Shown: positions 24,216 to 32,215, counted from the stretch's first letter. The stretch: 64,000 bases of DNA from Nocardia tengchongensis (GCF_018362975.1 NZ_CP074371.1:1426001-1490000), one strand, 5' to 3'. The notes: generated from the letters alone by a model not told the origin. Translations and numbers: made by a program.

Positions 24216-26705
24216 ATGCCGTCAGTCCCCGCGGCCGATCCACCAACGGATGCCGGTGTTCGTGTCCACAACCTCTCCGTGTCCTCTCCCATGGACGCGG
24301 CCCGAATCTTCAACCGCCTCAAACGTGCCGAGAACCTGACTTTGCCGAGCGGTTTGGGTCCTTCTCCGGTCACTCCTCGACCGTTGTCGGGTCTGCGACC
24401 GATCTCCGCGTTTCCGGGTCCCTTCAGTCCGGACTTGGCCACTGAGGCTGAGCGCCGGATGCAACAGCATCCGAGCCCGAATCTCCCCGCGCCCAACGAT
24501 CCTGTGTCGCCGCCGGCTACCACGACCCCAACCCCCGCCCCGAACACGCCGAAACCGCAACCCACCCAACCGAAGGCGCAGCCGGGTCCGCAGCCAAGGC
24601 CGCCGAGCGTGCTCGAGCAGATGTACCTGCCGCCTGATCAAGGCGGCCTGCCCCAGCAGGGCCCTGCTCCGACAACGCTGGCCGAACTGGCGTTGCCGGG
24701 AGTCGATCCTAAAGATTACCCGCGGTCACCGACTGCTGCGGCCCTCGATCAAATCGTCGGCGCGATCACTTCGGCCGAGCCAGGTTCGGCAGTCGACAGC
24801 GGGCCGAAGTCGTTGTTCCCGGGCATCCTGGTCCAGAATCCGGTCGGCGTTCCGAAGACGACTGATATTCAGGTCACGGCGTCGTGCGTGCTGCCTGTGC
24901 CGAGCACTCCCGGTGCGGTTCCAGTCTCTATCTCGAGTCCCAACACGAGATTCCGAACCAATCTCGAGTACACACCGCAACAGCTGGCCGATGATTTGGC
25001 GATCCTGAAGGCGGGTCCGACCCCATGGGTCGGACCGGGCAGTCCCTACGACGTGGCTCAACAGCGTTTGGAGGCTGCCAGATACACCATCATCGAACAG
25101 CGCAACGATCTCGAACGAGCATTCTTCGAGCCGCGCAACGATGACGAGCGCGCTCTTCAGCAGGCGGCATTCCGCCGTTTGCACGACGCAGGAATCCAAT
25201 GGAATGACCCTGCGGTCGAGAGGTTTCTGCGGGACGACAAGACCCAGTTTTTGTCCGATCCCACCAAACCTGCGCGGTACACCGCACCACCCAAGTACAC
25301 ACCGGCCGAGATCCGTCAGCAGATTCTGGAAGCCAATCGTCCCGATGTCGACTTCCGGACTGCGGCCGGCAGCTTCCTCGTCGACATGACGATTGGCCCG
25401 GCCATCGTCCTGTGGGATGCCGCACACGATCGTGGTGACCACAGCGGCTGGGAAATTGCTGGGGCAGCAGCACAACTCGGCTTGAACGTGCTCATGCTCC
25501 CGGGAGTCGGCGGCGCCGCCGCGGCGGGCGCCCGCGCCGGCCTCCGCGCCGTCGCACCGGAACTCATGGCGTCTCTGAAGGCCTCGGACTCCGCACTGGA
25601 TGCACTCCGGATCAGCCGCGAATTCCAAGGCCAACAGCTCGCGAAGGAAGTCGAGGCGTTCGGCCAACACTCCGAAATCCCACAGTCCCACGTCAGCGCT
25701 CCAAACCCAACGGAATCGGGCGTTTCGAACCTGCACCCGGACGCGGTGCCGCAACCGGCGCGTTCGACGCCTCGGAGAGCCGAAAGCGTTGCGGCACAGG
25801 ATGCCGGAACAGTCCCCGATACTGTGCCGTACGCCGATGCGGCGGCGCGGAGTTCGGTAGCCCAGGAAGTCTCGATCGTGCTCGAGGACATTCCGGTTCT
25901 GACGCAGGGAACGCATCCGCTCCTAGATGTTCCCACCGACCTAACGGCGATACCGCGATTCAGTCCATTGCGTCTCGCTGATCCAGCGGAGTTTTCGCAC
26001 TGGGCTGTTGGGCGTACAGCAGGTGACGAGGCGGTTGCGCTCTATTCTCCCGGTGACCTACGGGTCGCTGGCACGCAACTGGTGCCAGACGCGCAGATGG
26101 CACTTGCTCGGGCTTCGTACGATGATCTGCGAGCTGTTCAAGCGATGTTGGACGTGCAGGGCGAGGACGTGGCCGGGCTGCTCAATCAGTATGGAATCAA
26201 GGGACGTAAGTCTGTCCCTGGTTTTAGTGGAGTCGACGACGTCGTTTCGCGGTTGAACGAGAGTCTTGTCAATCTGGCGGAGGTTCGTCAACGCGGATTC
26301 CCTTACCTTTTCGATTCGAAGGCGCATTTCGAAGAAACTAAGGTCGCAGTTCTTGAGGCTGCTGGCATGCGTGGTATCAATCCCGATGATGTCGAGCTCT
26401 TGGTTCAAGGGAGCTCGGTGCACAAACCTCTGGCTGGCGATGTCGATATCGCATTGGTTGTCAGCGCGGCCAAGTTCGATGAGTACAGCCTTCAGTTCCT
26501 CCGGTATGCGACTAAAGACAACGCAAAGAAATCCATTTTGAAGGAGATTCCGAAAGGGAAGTTGGCCTATAATCGGTGGATGCCGAGAAGTGGCGGGGAT
26601 AACATAGGAGCAATAATCCATGAGACACTTCTCGGCGGGCAGAAGATTCAGATATCTCTAATGAAGGAAGGTGGCGAGTACCTCGTTGCTCCCTATTTAC
26701 GATGA
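24216..26705 (+). CDS. Giant toxin-like protein 2 with C-terminal nucleotidyltransferase-like domain
   Basis: The protein has 829 residues from the ATG at 24216 (AAAGGACC upstream); an ATG at 24186 lies inside the palindrome and is less likely. It resembles toxin 1 in plan: the 20-residue motif from His18 (VHNLSV...RLKR), a proline-rich linker (residues about 90-145), a helical body, and a hydrophobic pre-toxin segment (LGLNVLMLPGVGGAAAAGAR, about residue 425-450). The C-terminal domain carries LLVQGSSVHKPLAGDVDIAL, the G-S-x(n)-D-x-D signature of the nucleotidyltransferase superfamily, so it may transfer nucleotides to tRNA or protein. The last 500 bases are AT-rich. A candidate immunity gene overlaps the 3' end by 35 bases. 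Confidence 0.7.
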   Translation: MPSVPAADPPTDAGVRVHNLSVSSPMDAARIFNRLKRAENLTLPSGLGPSPVTPRPLSGLRPISAFPGPFSPDLATEAERRMQQHPSPNLPAPNDPVSPPATTTPTPAPNTPKPQPTQPKAQPGPQPRPPSVLEQMYLPPDQGGLPQQGPAPTTLAELALPGVDPKDYPRSPTAAALDQIVGAITSAEPGSAVDSGPKSLFPGILVQNPVGVPKTTDIQVTASCVLPVPSTPGAVPVSISSPNTRFRTNLEYTPQQLADDLAILKAGPTPWVGPGSPYDVAQQRLEAARYTIIEQRNDLERAFFEPRNDDERALQQAAFRRLHDAGIQWNDPAVERFLRDDKTQFLSDPTKPARYTAPPKYTPAEIRQQILEANRPDVDFRTAAGSFLVDMTIGPAIVLWDAAHDRGDHSGWEIAGAAAQLGLNVLMLPGVGGAAAAGARAGLRAVAPELMASLKASDSALDALRISREFQGQQLAKEVEAFGQHSEIPQSHVSAPNPTESGVSNLHPDAVPQPARSTPRRAESVAAQDAGTVPDTVPYADAAARSSVAQEVSIVLEDIPVLTQGTHPLLDVPTDLTAIPRFSPLRLADPAEFSHWAVGRTAGDEAVALYSPGDLRVAGTQLVPDAQMALARASYDDLRAVQAMLDVQGEDVAGLLNQYGIKGRKSVPGFSGVDDVVSRLNESLVNLAEVRQRGFPYLFDSKAHFEETKVAVLEAAGMRGINPDDVELLVQGSSVHKPLAGDVDIALVVSAAKFDEYSLQFLRYATKDNAKKSILKEIPKGKLAYNRWMPRSGGDNIGAIIHETLLGGQKIQISLMKEGGEYLVAPYLR

Positions 26706-27209
26706 TCTTGCGGCCGATCGAGTCGCATATGTCGACGTCGATCTCACGACGGGTGAGTGGTATGAAGTCCTGGACGTCGGCGACAAGCTGAAAACCGGGG
26801 TCGTTCTCGCTGCCTTCAAGAAGGACTCGATGGTTCAGAAGGTGATCATCAAAGATGATGCTCCCGAGGCTGTGCAGTATCTGGACGTATCGGATGTAGA
26901 TCCCCTACTGCGGTGGCACGCAAACAACTATCCAGGCGTGCGCGGCGAGATCTGGTCTAGGGTCGAGCTGGAGGAGTTTGGATCTCTTCGCAAGGGTTTC
27001 ATTATGAAAACAGGCGATTGTGTGAGCATGGTTATAATCGAGCGATCGGATATCGATGGTGACCTCACATCTGAAGAGCTTTGTGCGCCTGCTGGGATCT
27101 GATCGAGCGAGTCGAGTACGGGTATAACTCCGAAAAAGAACTCGTTGAGACCAGGACCTATAATGACCATGGTGAATTGGTGGGAATAGAGCTCGATGAT
27201 GACGTCTAG
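26671..27209 (+). CDS. Candidate immunity protein for toxin 2 (frameshifted near its end)
   Basis: A GTG at 26671 with AAGGAAG upstream starts within the toxin gene. The frame runs YVDVDLTTGEWYEVLDVGDK, VVLAAFKKDSMVQKVIIKDD and SRVELEEFGSLRKGFIMKTG, then stops at 27102. One extra G in the GGG at 27094-27096 would continue it as DLIERVEYGYNSEKELVETR to a stop at 27209, about 179 residues in all. I do not recognise a family. Overlap with a toxin gene, acidic composition and low GC are typical of immunity genes, and that is the basis of the call. Confidence 0.55.
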
Positions 27210-27603
27210 TGTATCTTGCCTGAAAAGCGTCGCCTAAGATCCGAGTAAACATAATGCCAAAGTCGAGACCTATGACGCTGGGGTTTTGAAGAGATGAGGC
27301 TGTCGATGGTCGAACATCTGGCTGAGATGCAACGCAAGGTTCAGTTGTTGCGGGACATGCGCTCAGCGGATGAAGGACATGTGTGCCAGTCGTCGCCCAA
27401 GAGGACTCGTAAAGCTTCGAGCCTCTATCTCGGCGCTCATGGGCGAATCGTTTCCTGCTGGTCTTCGTGAGTTGTACCGTATCGCCGGGAATGCAATTTA
27501 CGGCGATATCATGTGCGAAATACGCGTGAAGGTACTTCTGTTCAGATCGGATGCGTTGGCGAGCAGACTCTGCTGCTTGTATATGCAATCAGGGGTATTC
27601 ACT
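27210..27603 (+). other. AT-rich stretch with a possible gene remnant
   Basis: There is no convincing intact gene here. An ATG at 27294 opens 57 codons (MRLSMVEHLAEMQRKVQLLR) that soon lose a protein-like pattern, and a second frame from about 27400 runs into the next gene without a good start. The stretch probably holds decayed immunity-type genes and the promoter region of 27604. Confidence 0.4.
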
Positions 27604-28143
27604 ATGACGAATAATATGGATCAACGTTTCTCGGGGCTGGAGCAGAGTATGAACGAGTCCATCGCGCACCTGGAACGGGCAGTAGCAGTTGAGGATGGAA
27701 CGGGTCGGTGGACCAGGGATTTCTCGTCGTTTCGCGCTGGCATGGCCGGTCTGATCGCAGTTCAAGCTGGTATTTTCTCGGGCGAGACGGTTGACGCGCA
27801 GCAGCTGATCGACTTTCGGGCTGGAGTCGTGAAACTCTTACGCCGCAACGAGGATAATCTATGGTCGTACTTGTGCCATGCGCTTGATTCGGCCCTGGCT
27901 TCTGCTGAATACGGTTGGTATGAACCATCGATGTATCGATCAGTGATTCAGATTCTAATGGATGAATATCCAGGTGGCGCAGCGATTTTCGAGGATGAAG
28001 ACCGAGAATACGTGGACAAGATAGATGAATTCATGCGTGCACGTGGACCCCTCACTGAGGCGATCCCAGAGGAGCAGATTCCCCGCTGGGTACCTGAGAG
28101 TCACTGGTGGTGGCGCCATGCCAGTTGGGTTCCGGGCGAGTGA
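27604..28143 (+). CDS. Hypothetical protein, possible extra immunity protein (179 residues)
   Basis: The ATG at 27604 is chosen because the sequence from there is coherent: MDQRFSGLEQSMNESIAHLE, then FRAGMAGLIAVQAGIFSGET, LWSYLCHALDSALASAEYGW and a tryptophan-rich end (WVPESHWWWRHASWVPGE). It is helical and acidic, without membrane segments. Its AT-rich composition and position behind a toxin/immunity pair suggest an orphan immunity gene. No family was recognised. It couples to the next gene through a TGATG overlap. Confidence 0.55.
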   Translation: MTNNMDQRFSGLEQSMNESIAHLERAVAVEDGTGRWTRDFSSFRAGMAGLIAVQAGIFSGETVDAQQLIDFRAGVVKLLRRNEDNLWSYLCHALDSALASAEYGWYEPSMYRSVIQILMDEYPGGAAIFEDEDREYVDKIDEFMRARGPLTEAIPEEQIPRWVPESHWWWRHASWVPGE

Positions 28144-28715
28144 TGGGGGCCTCTGGTCCGTTCGTGCCGCCAGTCACTGCGCGAGTCTTCCACGGGCTGT
28201 CGGCGGTGATCGAGGACGATGTGCTGGTGTCGCGCTACTGGCCGTCCATCGCTCGGATGTTGTTGGATCGCAACATCACCTGTCCGGCGACGGTCGAACT
28301 TGCCCGGATGGAAGGCGAAGCGGACACCTCCATCGATGCCAAGGTCGCGGAGCTCTCGGCGCAGTTGGACCAGTTGCTCGGCGATTCCCCGCGTCTTGAT
28401 CCCTGGGACGTGGTCGCCGGCGTATATGGGCGGGCGTGGCGGATGGGGCTGATCGATCCGACGTCCGCTGTGTGGCGGATGAATTCGCTGTGGTCGCACA
28501 TCCGGGATCTGGATGAGTCCGAAAGCGATGGGCTGCAGATCATCTGGGATGGAATGCAGACCAAGGAGCAGGACGACGGTTCCTTGTCGTCCGAGTGGAT
28601 CGATCGTAGCGCGGAAGAGCTTCTCGCTCGAGCGGACGAGCTCATTCCACCCGACGCAATCGACCGTTCGCTCTGTGAATCGATCCGAGAAGCGATGTTG
28701 GCCAACGGATATTGA
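28143..28715 (+). CDS. Hypothetical protein (190 residues), right end of the island
   Basis: The ATG overlaps the previous stop. The protein is acidic and helical (VFHGLSAVIEDDVLVSRYWP, KVAELSAQLDQLLG, LDPWDVVAGVYGRAWRMGLI). Base composition returns to the high GC of the host here. I do not recognise a family. It is the last rightward gene before the converging regulator at 28749-29474, so it marks the approximate right edge of the operon. Confidence 0.55.
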   Translation: MGASGPFVPPVTARVFHGLSAVIEDDVLVSRYWPSIARMLLDRNITCPATVELARMEGEADTSIDAKVAELSAQLDQLLGDSPRLDPWDVVAGVYGRAWRMGLIDPTSAVWRMNSLWSHIRDLDESESDGLQIIWDGMQTKEQDDGSLSSEWIDRSAEELLARADELIPPDAIDRSLCESIREAMLANGY

Positions 28716-28748
28716 TGAGGTCTCGCGGAACCTGGCAGCACCCGCGGA

Positions 28749-29474
28749 TCAGGTTGCTGTGCCGGCCGGGATCAGCTGGCAGAGCCACCAGGCCCGTTGC
28801 GGATACTCAGGTGAATAGGTGCCCACACGGAAGTGGCGGGTACGTCGGCTGACCGGGTCGCGGATCGCGAGCCCGGCGCCGGTATTTCTCATGGGCTTGC
28901 TGTTCCAGAGTTCATCCCACTCCGGGGCCTGACCGCATATCGTCACCAACGCGGATATGCGTGTGTCAGTCGCGGCGTTCGGCGACAGTTGGCGGATGCT
29001 GTGGAGGCAACGGCGGGCCTCCTGACGCCAGTCCACGATCACGTCTCGGGCGGCCGGATTCAGGAACAGCCACTCGGGGAAACTCGCGCCAGGGCGCAGG
29101 CCCGGGAACATCTGCTGGTGAGCGGAATTGGCTGCGACGATCGTGAAGGTTGGCAGCGTGTAGAAGCACGCGGGGGTTTCGATGCCGGATAGTGCTGCCA
29201 GGTCGTCGGCCTTGGGTTCCGGGGTTGTGGTGGGCGGTGGGGGACCCAGGAGGCCGGGGAGGCTGAGGTCGAGCATGTGGCGGCGGTACATGGGGGCCAC
29301 GTCCAGAGTGTCGAAGAGGATTTGTAAGGCGTGGAGGGTGGGCTGGCGTGTCCCTAGTTCGATCTTTTCGATGAGGGAGACAGACAGGTTTGCCTTCTTC
29401 GCGAGTTCGGTTCGGGTGAGCCAGGCGTCCTGGCGGCGTTGGCGGATGTAGTCACCGAATAGGTTGTCGGCCAA
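28749..29474 (-). CDS. XRE regulator with MmyB-like ligand-binding domain
   Basis: This 241-residue transcription factor has an N-terminal helix-turn-helix (residues about 5-65; YIRQRRQDAWLTRTELAKKA, LSVSLIEKIELGTRQPTLHA), followed by a MmyB-like ligand-binding domain (TIVAANSAHQQMFPGL, DVIVDWRQEARRCLHSIRQL, EWDELWNSKPM). The start is a TTG at 29474 with GAGAGGTGA upstream on its strand. It is divergent from a small HTH-like gene, the same arrangement as at the left end of the island. It probably controls its neighbour and itself. Such pairs are common in actinomycetes, so an island role is not proven. Confidence 0.8.
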   Translation of the reverse strand: MADNLFGDYIRQRRQDAWLTRTELAKKANLSVSLIEKIELGTRQPTLHALQILFDTLDVAPMYRRHMLDLSLPGLLGPPPPTTTPEPKADDLAALSGIETPACFYTLPTFTIVAANSAHQQMFPGLRPGASFPEWLFLNPAARDVIVDWRQEARRCLHSIRQLSPNAATDTRISALVTICGQAPEWDELWNSKPMRNTGAGLAIRDPVSRRTRHFRVGTYSPEYPQRAWWLCQLIPAGTAT

Positions 29475-29547
29475 CTGATTTCACCTCTCGCGACAATTTG
29501 TATTGCGCTGTGTGCGGTGGGGGTGTCCCACGGATTGTGCGGGCGGG

Positions 29548-29599
29548 GTTCGTTGAACTCCGATCTTGGTACCGGGGATAATAGAACACATGTTCGAAC
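29548..29599 (+). promoter_or_regulatory. Candidate promoter with GTTC/GAAC inverted repeats
   Basis: A -35-like TTGAAC (29553-29558) and a -10-like GATAAT (29577-29582) are 18 bp apart. Inverted repeats of GTTC/GAAC cover the -35 (29548-29558) and the start region (29584-29595 and 29592-29599, GTTCGAAC). They are likely operators for the divergent XRE regulator. Confidence 0.45.
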
Positions 29600-29609
29600 G
29601 ATAGCTCAA

Positions 29610-29933
29610 ATGCTGCCGATGGCTGCGATGGCGGGGCCGGTGGCGGTGTTGGGCGAAGGGGCGGAAGGCGGTCTTGTGGGCTGGATGGACAGGTGTGTCG
29701 GGGCGCGGGTTGGGCGGGCCATGAAGGAGGCGGGGGTGAGTGACGTTGACCTGGGGGAACGAGTTGGGATGACGGAGGCTGCGCTCGCCGGCCGGGTGGC
29801 TCGGGCCGGCTCGTTCCGGGTCGACGAGTTGATTCTCGTGGCCGCGGCGCTCGGGCATGATGTCCAGGATTTGCTGCCCGCCAATGACTGCTTGCCGGGG
29901 GATGGCTGCGTCGTTTGCAGGAATGGAACATGA
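29610..29933 (+). CDS. Small HTH-like protein, right member of a divergent pair
   Basis: The protein is about 107 residues from the ATG at 29610, or 81 from the ATG at 29688. Its core (WMDRCVGARVGRAMKEAGVS, LGERVGMTEAALAGRVARAG, VDELILVAAALGHDVQDLLP) aligns with the small regulator at 483-719. The C-terminus has three cysteines (CLPGDGCVVC). It is followed by a terminator at 29961-29994. The matching architecture at both ends suggests duplicated regulatory modules, function unknown. Confidence 0.6.
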   Translation: MLPMAAMAGPVAVLGEGAEGGLVGWMDRCVGARVGRAMKEAGVSDVDLGERVGMTEAALAGRVARAGSFRVDELILVAAALGHDVQDLLPANDCLPGDGCVVCRNGT

Positions 29934-29960
29934 ACTGTGGCCGGATAATTCGGCCTATTG

Positions 29961-29994
29961 AGGCGGCGCTCTCGTAATGAGGGCGCCGCCTTTT
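29961..29994 (+). terminator. Intrinsic terminator
   Basis: AGGCGGCGC (29961-29969) pairs with GCGCCGCCT, and a TTTT follows. It separates the small HTH gene from the converging MarR gene and marks the end of the island region. Confidence 0.75.
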
Positions 29995-30000
29995 CGTGTT

Positions 30001-30501
30001 TCAGTCCAGGGAAAGGTCGCCGAGGGATTCGGAGAACTTGCGGAGGAGGGGGATGAGGGTTTCCCGGTCCTCGGGGGTGAGGGCGGTCAGGAGGCGCTGT
30101 TCGTTGTCCATGTGTAGGGGGAGGAGTCGGTCGACTAGTTCGCGGCCGGTGTCGGTGAGGTGGACTCGGATGGCGCGGCGGTCGGTGGCGTCGGGGACGC
30201 GTTCGACCCAGTCCTTGGCGGCCAGGCGGTCGAGGCGGTTGGTGATGGCGCCGGAGGTGATCATGGCGGCCTTGTTGAGGGCGCCTGCGCTGAGGCCGGT
30301 TTCGTTGCCGGAGCGGCGCAGGGTGGCGAGGACATCGAACTCCCAGCGTTCCAGGCCGTGCAGGCGGAAGAAGTCGGTGAGTTCGCGTTCCAGGATCCGG
30401 GCCAGGCGGGAGATGCGGCCGAAGATCTGCATGGGGGAGGTGTCGACGTCGGGGCGTTGCACACGCCAGGCGGCGCCGATCTGGTCGACTGCGTCGGGCA
30501 C
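30001..30501 (-). CDS. MarR-family transcriptional regulator
   Basis: This 166-residue winged-helix regulator has the MarR pattern: an N-terminal dimer helix (RISRLARILERELTDFFRLH), recognition region (LSAGALNKAAMITSGAITNR) and wing (VERVPDATDRRAIRVHLTDT). It is divergent from an EamA transporter. Two copies of a palindrome, ATCTCAACGTTGAGAT-like, lie between them, so it probably represses the transporter operon and itself in response to a small molecule. Confidence 0.9.
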   Translation of the reverse strand: MPDAVDQIGAAWRVQRPDVDTSPMQIFGRISRLARILERELTDFFRLHGLERWEFDVLATLRRSGNETGLSAGALNKAAMITSGAITNRLDRLAAKDWVERVPDATDRRAIRVHLTDTGRELVDRLLPLHMDNEQRLLTALTPEDRETLIPLLRKFSESLGDLSLD

Positions 30502-30529
30502 TGACCTGCTCCTTTCGGTCTCGGAAATA

Positions 30530-30591
30530 ATCTCAACGTTGAAATACTTGACGCTGAGGTATCCGGGATGGTGTTATCTCAACGTTGAGAT
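30530..30591. promoter_or_regulatory. Paired MarR operator palindromes
   Basis: A perfect 16-bp palindrome, ATCTCAACGTTGAGAT, lies at 30576-30591 and a one-mismatch copy, ATCTCAACGTTGAAAT, at 30530-30545, 46 bp apart. They are placed over the divergent promoters and are the likely binding sites of the MarR protein. Confidence 0.75.
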
Positions 30592-30610
30592 TATCAATGA
30601 GGAGCTATCG

Positions 30611-31546
30611 ATGACCACCACACGCGCCGGCGCCGCAGGACTTGCGGGAACCCTCGCCGTAACCGCGCTCGCACCGCTGGTCTTTGGATCGACCTACGCG
30701 ATCACGACGACGTTCCTGCCGCCGGACCGGCCCATGTTCACCGCGCTCATGCGGGCGCTGCCCGCCGGACTGCTGCTGCTCGCCATCACCCGCAAGCTGC
30801 CGCACGGGCAGTGGATCGGGCGGGCGGCCGTGCTGGGCGCACTCAACATCGGCATCTTCATGCCACTGCTCTTCCTGGCCGCATACCGGCTGCCGGGCGG
30901 CGTCGCCGCCGTACTCGGCGCGGCCGCACCGCTGTTCGCGCTCGGTATCGCGACCGTCGCGCTCGACGAACGGCTCACCGCCCGCAAGGTGCTGGCCGGC
31001 GTGATCGGACTGTTCGGCGTCGCACTCGTAGTCCTCAGGGCCACAGCCGTTCTCGACACCGTCGGCATCATCGCCGGACTCCTGGGCGCCGCCTCCATGG
31101 CGGGCGGCACCGTGATGACCAAGCGCTGGGGACGCCCCGACGGCGTCAGCCCGCTGGCCATGACCGGCTGGCAGCTGACCGCCGGCGGACTGATGCTGCT
31201 GCCGCTGGCCGCCATCGTCGAAGGCGCGCCGCCGGCGCTGGACGCCCGCAATATCGGCGGCTACCTGTACCTGGGCCTGATCGGCACGGCCGCCGCCTAC
31301 GCCATCTGGTTCCGCGGCATCGCCAAGGCCCCGGCCACCTCGGTCTCGTTCCTCGGCCTGCTCAGCCCGCTGTCGGCGGCCGTCATCGGCTGGGCCGCGC
31401 TCGGCCAGTCGCTGGCCCCGCTGCAGATCCTCGGCATGGCGATCGCGCTGGGCGGCACCATCCTCGGCCAGACCGGAACCGCGCCCAAGACCACTGAGCC
31501 AGACACCGACGCGGCAACAGCCGCACCCGCCCGCACCGCGGCCTGA
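30611..31546 (+). CDS. EamA/DMT-family transporter
   Basis: This 311-residue membrane protein has about ten hydrophobic segments arranged as two EamA repeats (first repeat from AVTALAPLVFGSTYAITTTF to FGVALVVL, second from GIIAGLLGAASMAGGTVMTK to MAIALGGTILGQTG). The family exports metabolites or amino acids, but the substrate cannot be told. GAGGAGC precedes the ATG. It is followed 30 bases later by an NAD(P)-binding protein gene, and both are probably under control of the divergent MarR regulator. Confidence 0.88.
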   Translation: MTTTRAGAAGLAGTLAVTALAPLVFGSTYAITTTFLPPDRPMFTALMRALPAGLLLLAITRKLPHGQWIGRAAVLGALNIGIFMPLLFLAAYRLPGGVAAVLGAAAPLFALGIATVALDERLTARKVLAGVIGLFGVALVVLRATAVLDTVGIIAGLLGAASMAGGTVMTKRWGRPDGVSPLAMTGWQLTAGGLMLLPLAAIVEGAPPALDARNIGGYLYLGLIGTAAAYAIWFRGIAKAPATSVSFLGLLSPLSAAVIGWAALGQSLAPLQILGMAIALGGTILGQTGTAPKTTEPDTDAATAAPARTAA

Positions 31547-31576
31547 CCCGACATTCTTGCGAAGGAGCGAAACATC

Positions 31577-32215
31577 ATGCAGATCACAGTGTTCGGAGCC
31601 AGTGGGGACACCGGGAGCCGGGTCGTGGCCGAGGCGCTGAGCCGGGGCCACCGGGTGCGCGCCGTCGCCCGCCACGAGGACCGGCTGCGGCACCTGCCCG
31701 AACAGGTCGAGGTGTGGACCGGGAATGCGGCCGATCCCGCCGAAGTAGAGAAGGCCAGTGCCGGTAGCGATGTCGTGGTCAGCGCCACCCGCCCGGTCCC
31801 GGGCCGCGAGCATGAGCTCGCCGAGGTCGCCACGGCCCTGCTGGAAGGACTGTCGGACAGCGGAATCCGGCTCCTGGTGGTCGGCGGCGCGGGCACTCTG
31901 ACCGTCGCCGGCACCGGCATCACGCTCGCCGAGCAGCCCGATTTCCCGGCCGAGCTGGGGCCCATCGCCGAAGGCGGTCGCCGCCAGCTCGAGGTGTTCC
32001 GGACCACCGCGCACCCGGTGAACTGGACCTACGTCAGCCCGCCCGCCCTGTTCGAGTCGGGGGAGCGGACCGGAGCCTTCCGGCTCGGCCTCGACGAACT
32101 GATCGTCGACAAGGCAGGCAATTCCTCGATCTCCATGGAGGACATGGCCATCGCGCTGCTCGACGAGATCGAGAACCCCCGCCACCACCGCACCCGCATC
32201 ACCGTCGGCTACTGA
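31577..32215 (+). CDS. NAD(P)H-binding NmrA/SDR-like protein
   Basis: The 212-residue protein has the Rossmann glycine motif ITVFGASGDTGSRVV near the N-terminus, AVARHEDRL and VVVSATRPV in the second half of the fold, and SPPALFESG later, like atypical short-chain dehydrogenases of the NAD(P)-binding (PF13460) group. It is probably a flavin or quinone-linked reductase, or a redox-sensing protein. GAAGGAG precedes the ATG. It is the second gene of the MarR-controlled operon and ends at a strong terminator. Confidence 0.85.
   Translation: MQITVFGASGDTGSRVVAEALSRGHRVRAVARHEDRLRHLPEQVEVWTGNAADPAEVEKASAGSDVVVSATRPVPGREHELAEVATALLEGLSDSGIRLLVVGGAGTLTVAGTGITLAEQPDFPAELGPIAEGGRRQLEVFRTTAHPVNWTYVSPPALFESGERTGAFRLGLDELIVDKAGNSSISMEDMAIALLDEIENPRHHRTRITVGY

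Noticed and set aside
1..28715. Complete temperate prophage with head genes
   Set aside because: No large or small terminase, portal, protease or capsid sequence was found in any frame, and no integrase or replication gene. Genes left of position 1 cannot be seen, so this is rejected only for the window.
2271..28715. Contractile (R-type or CIS) injection system
   Set aside because: There is no sheath, baseplate wedge, spike or AAA+ ATPase gene; the tube and chaperone genes are of the long non-contractile type.
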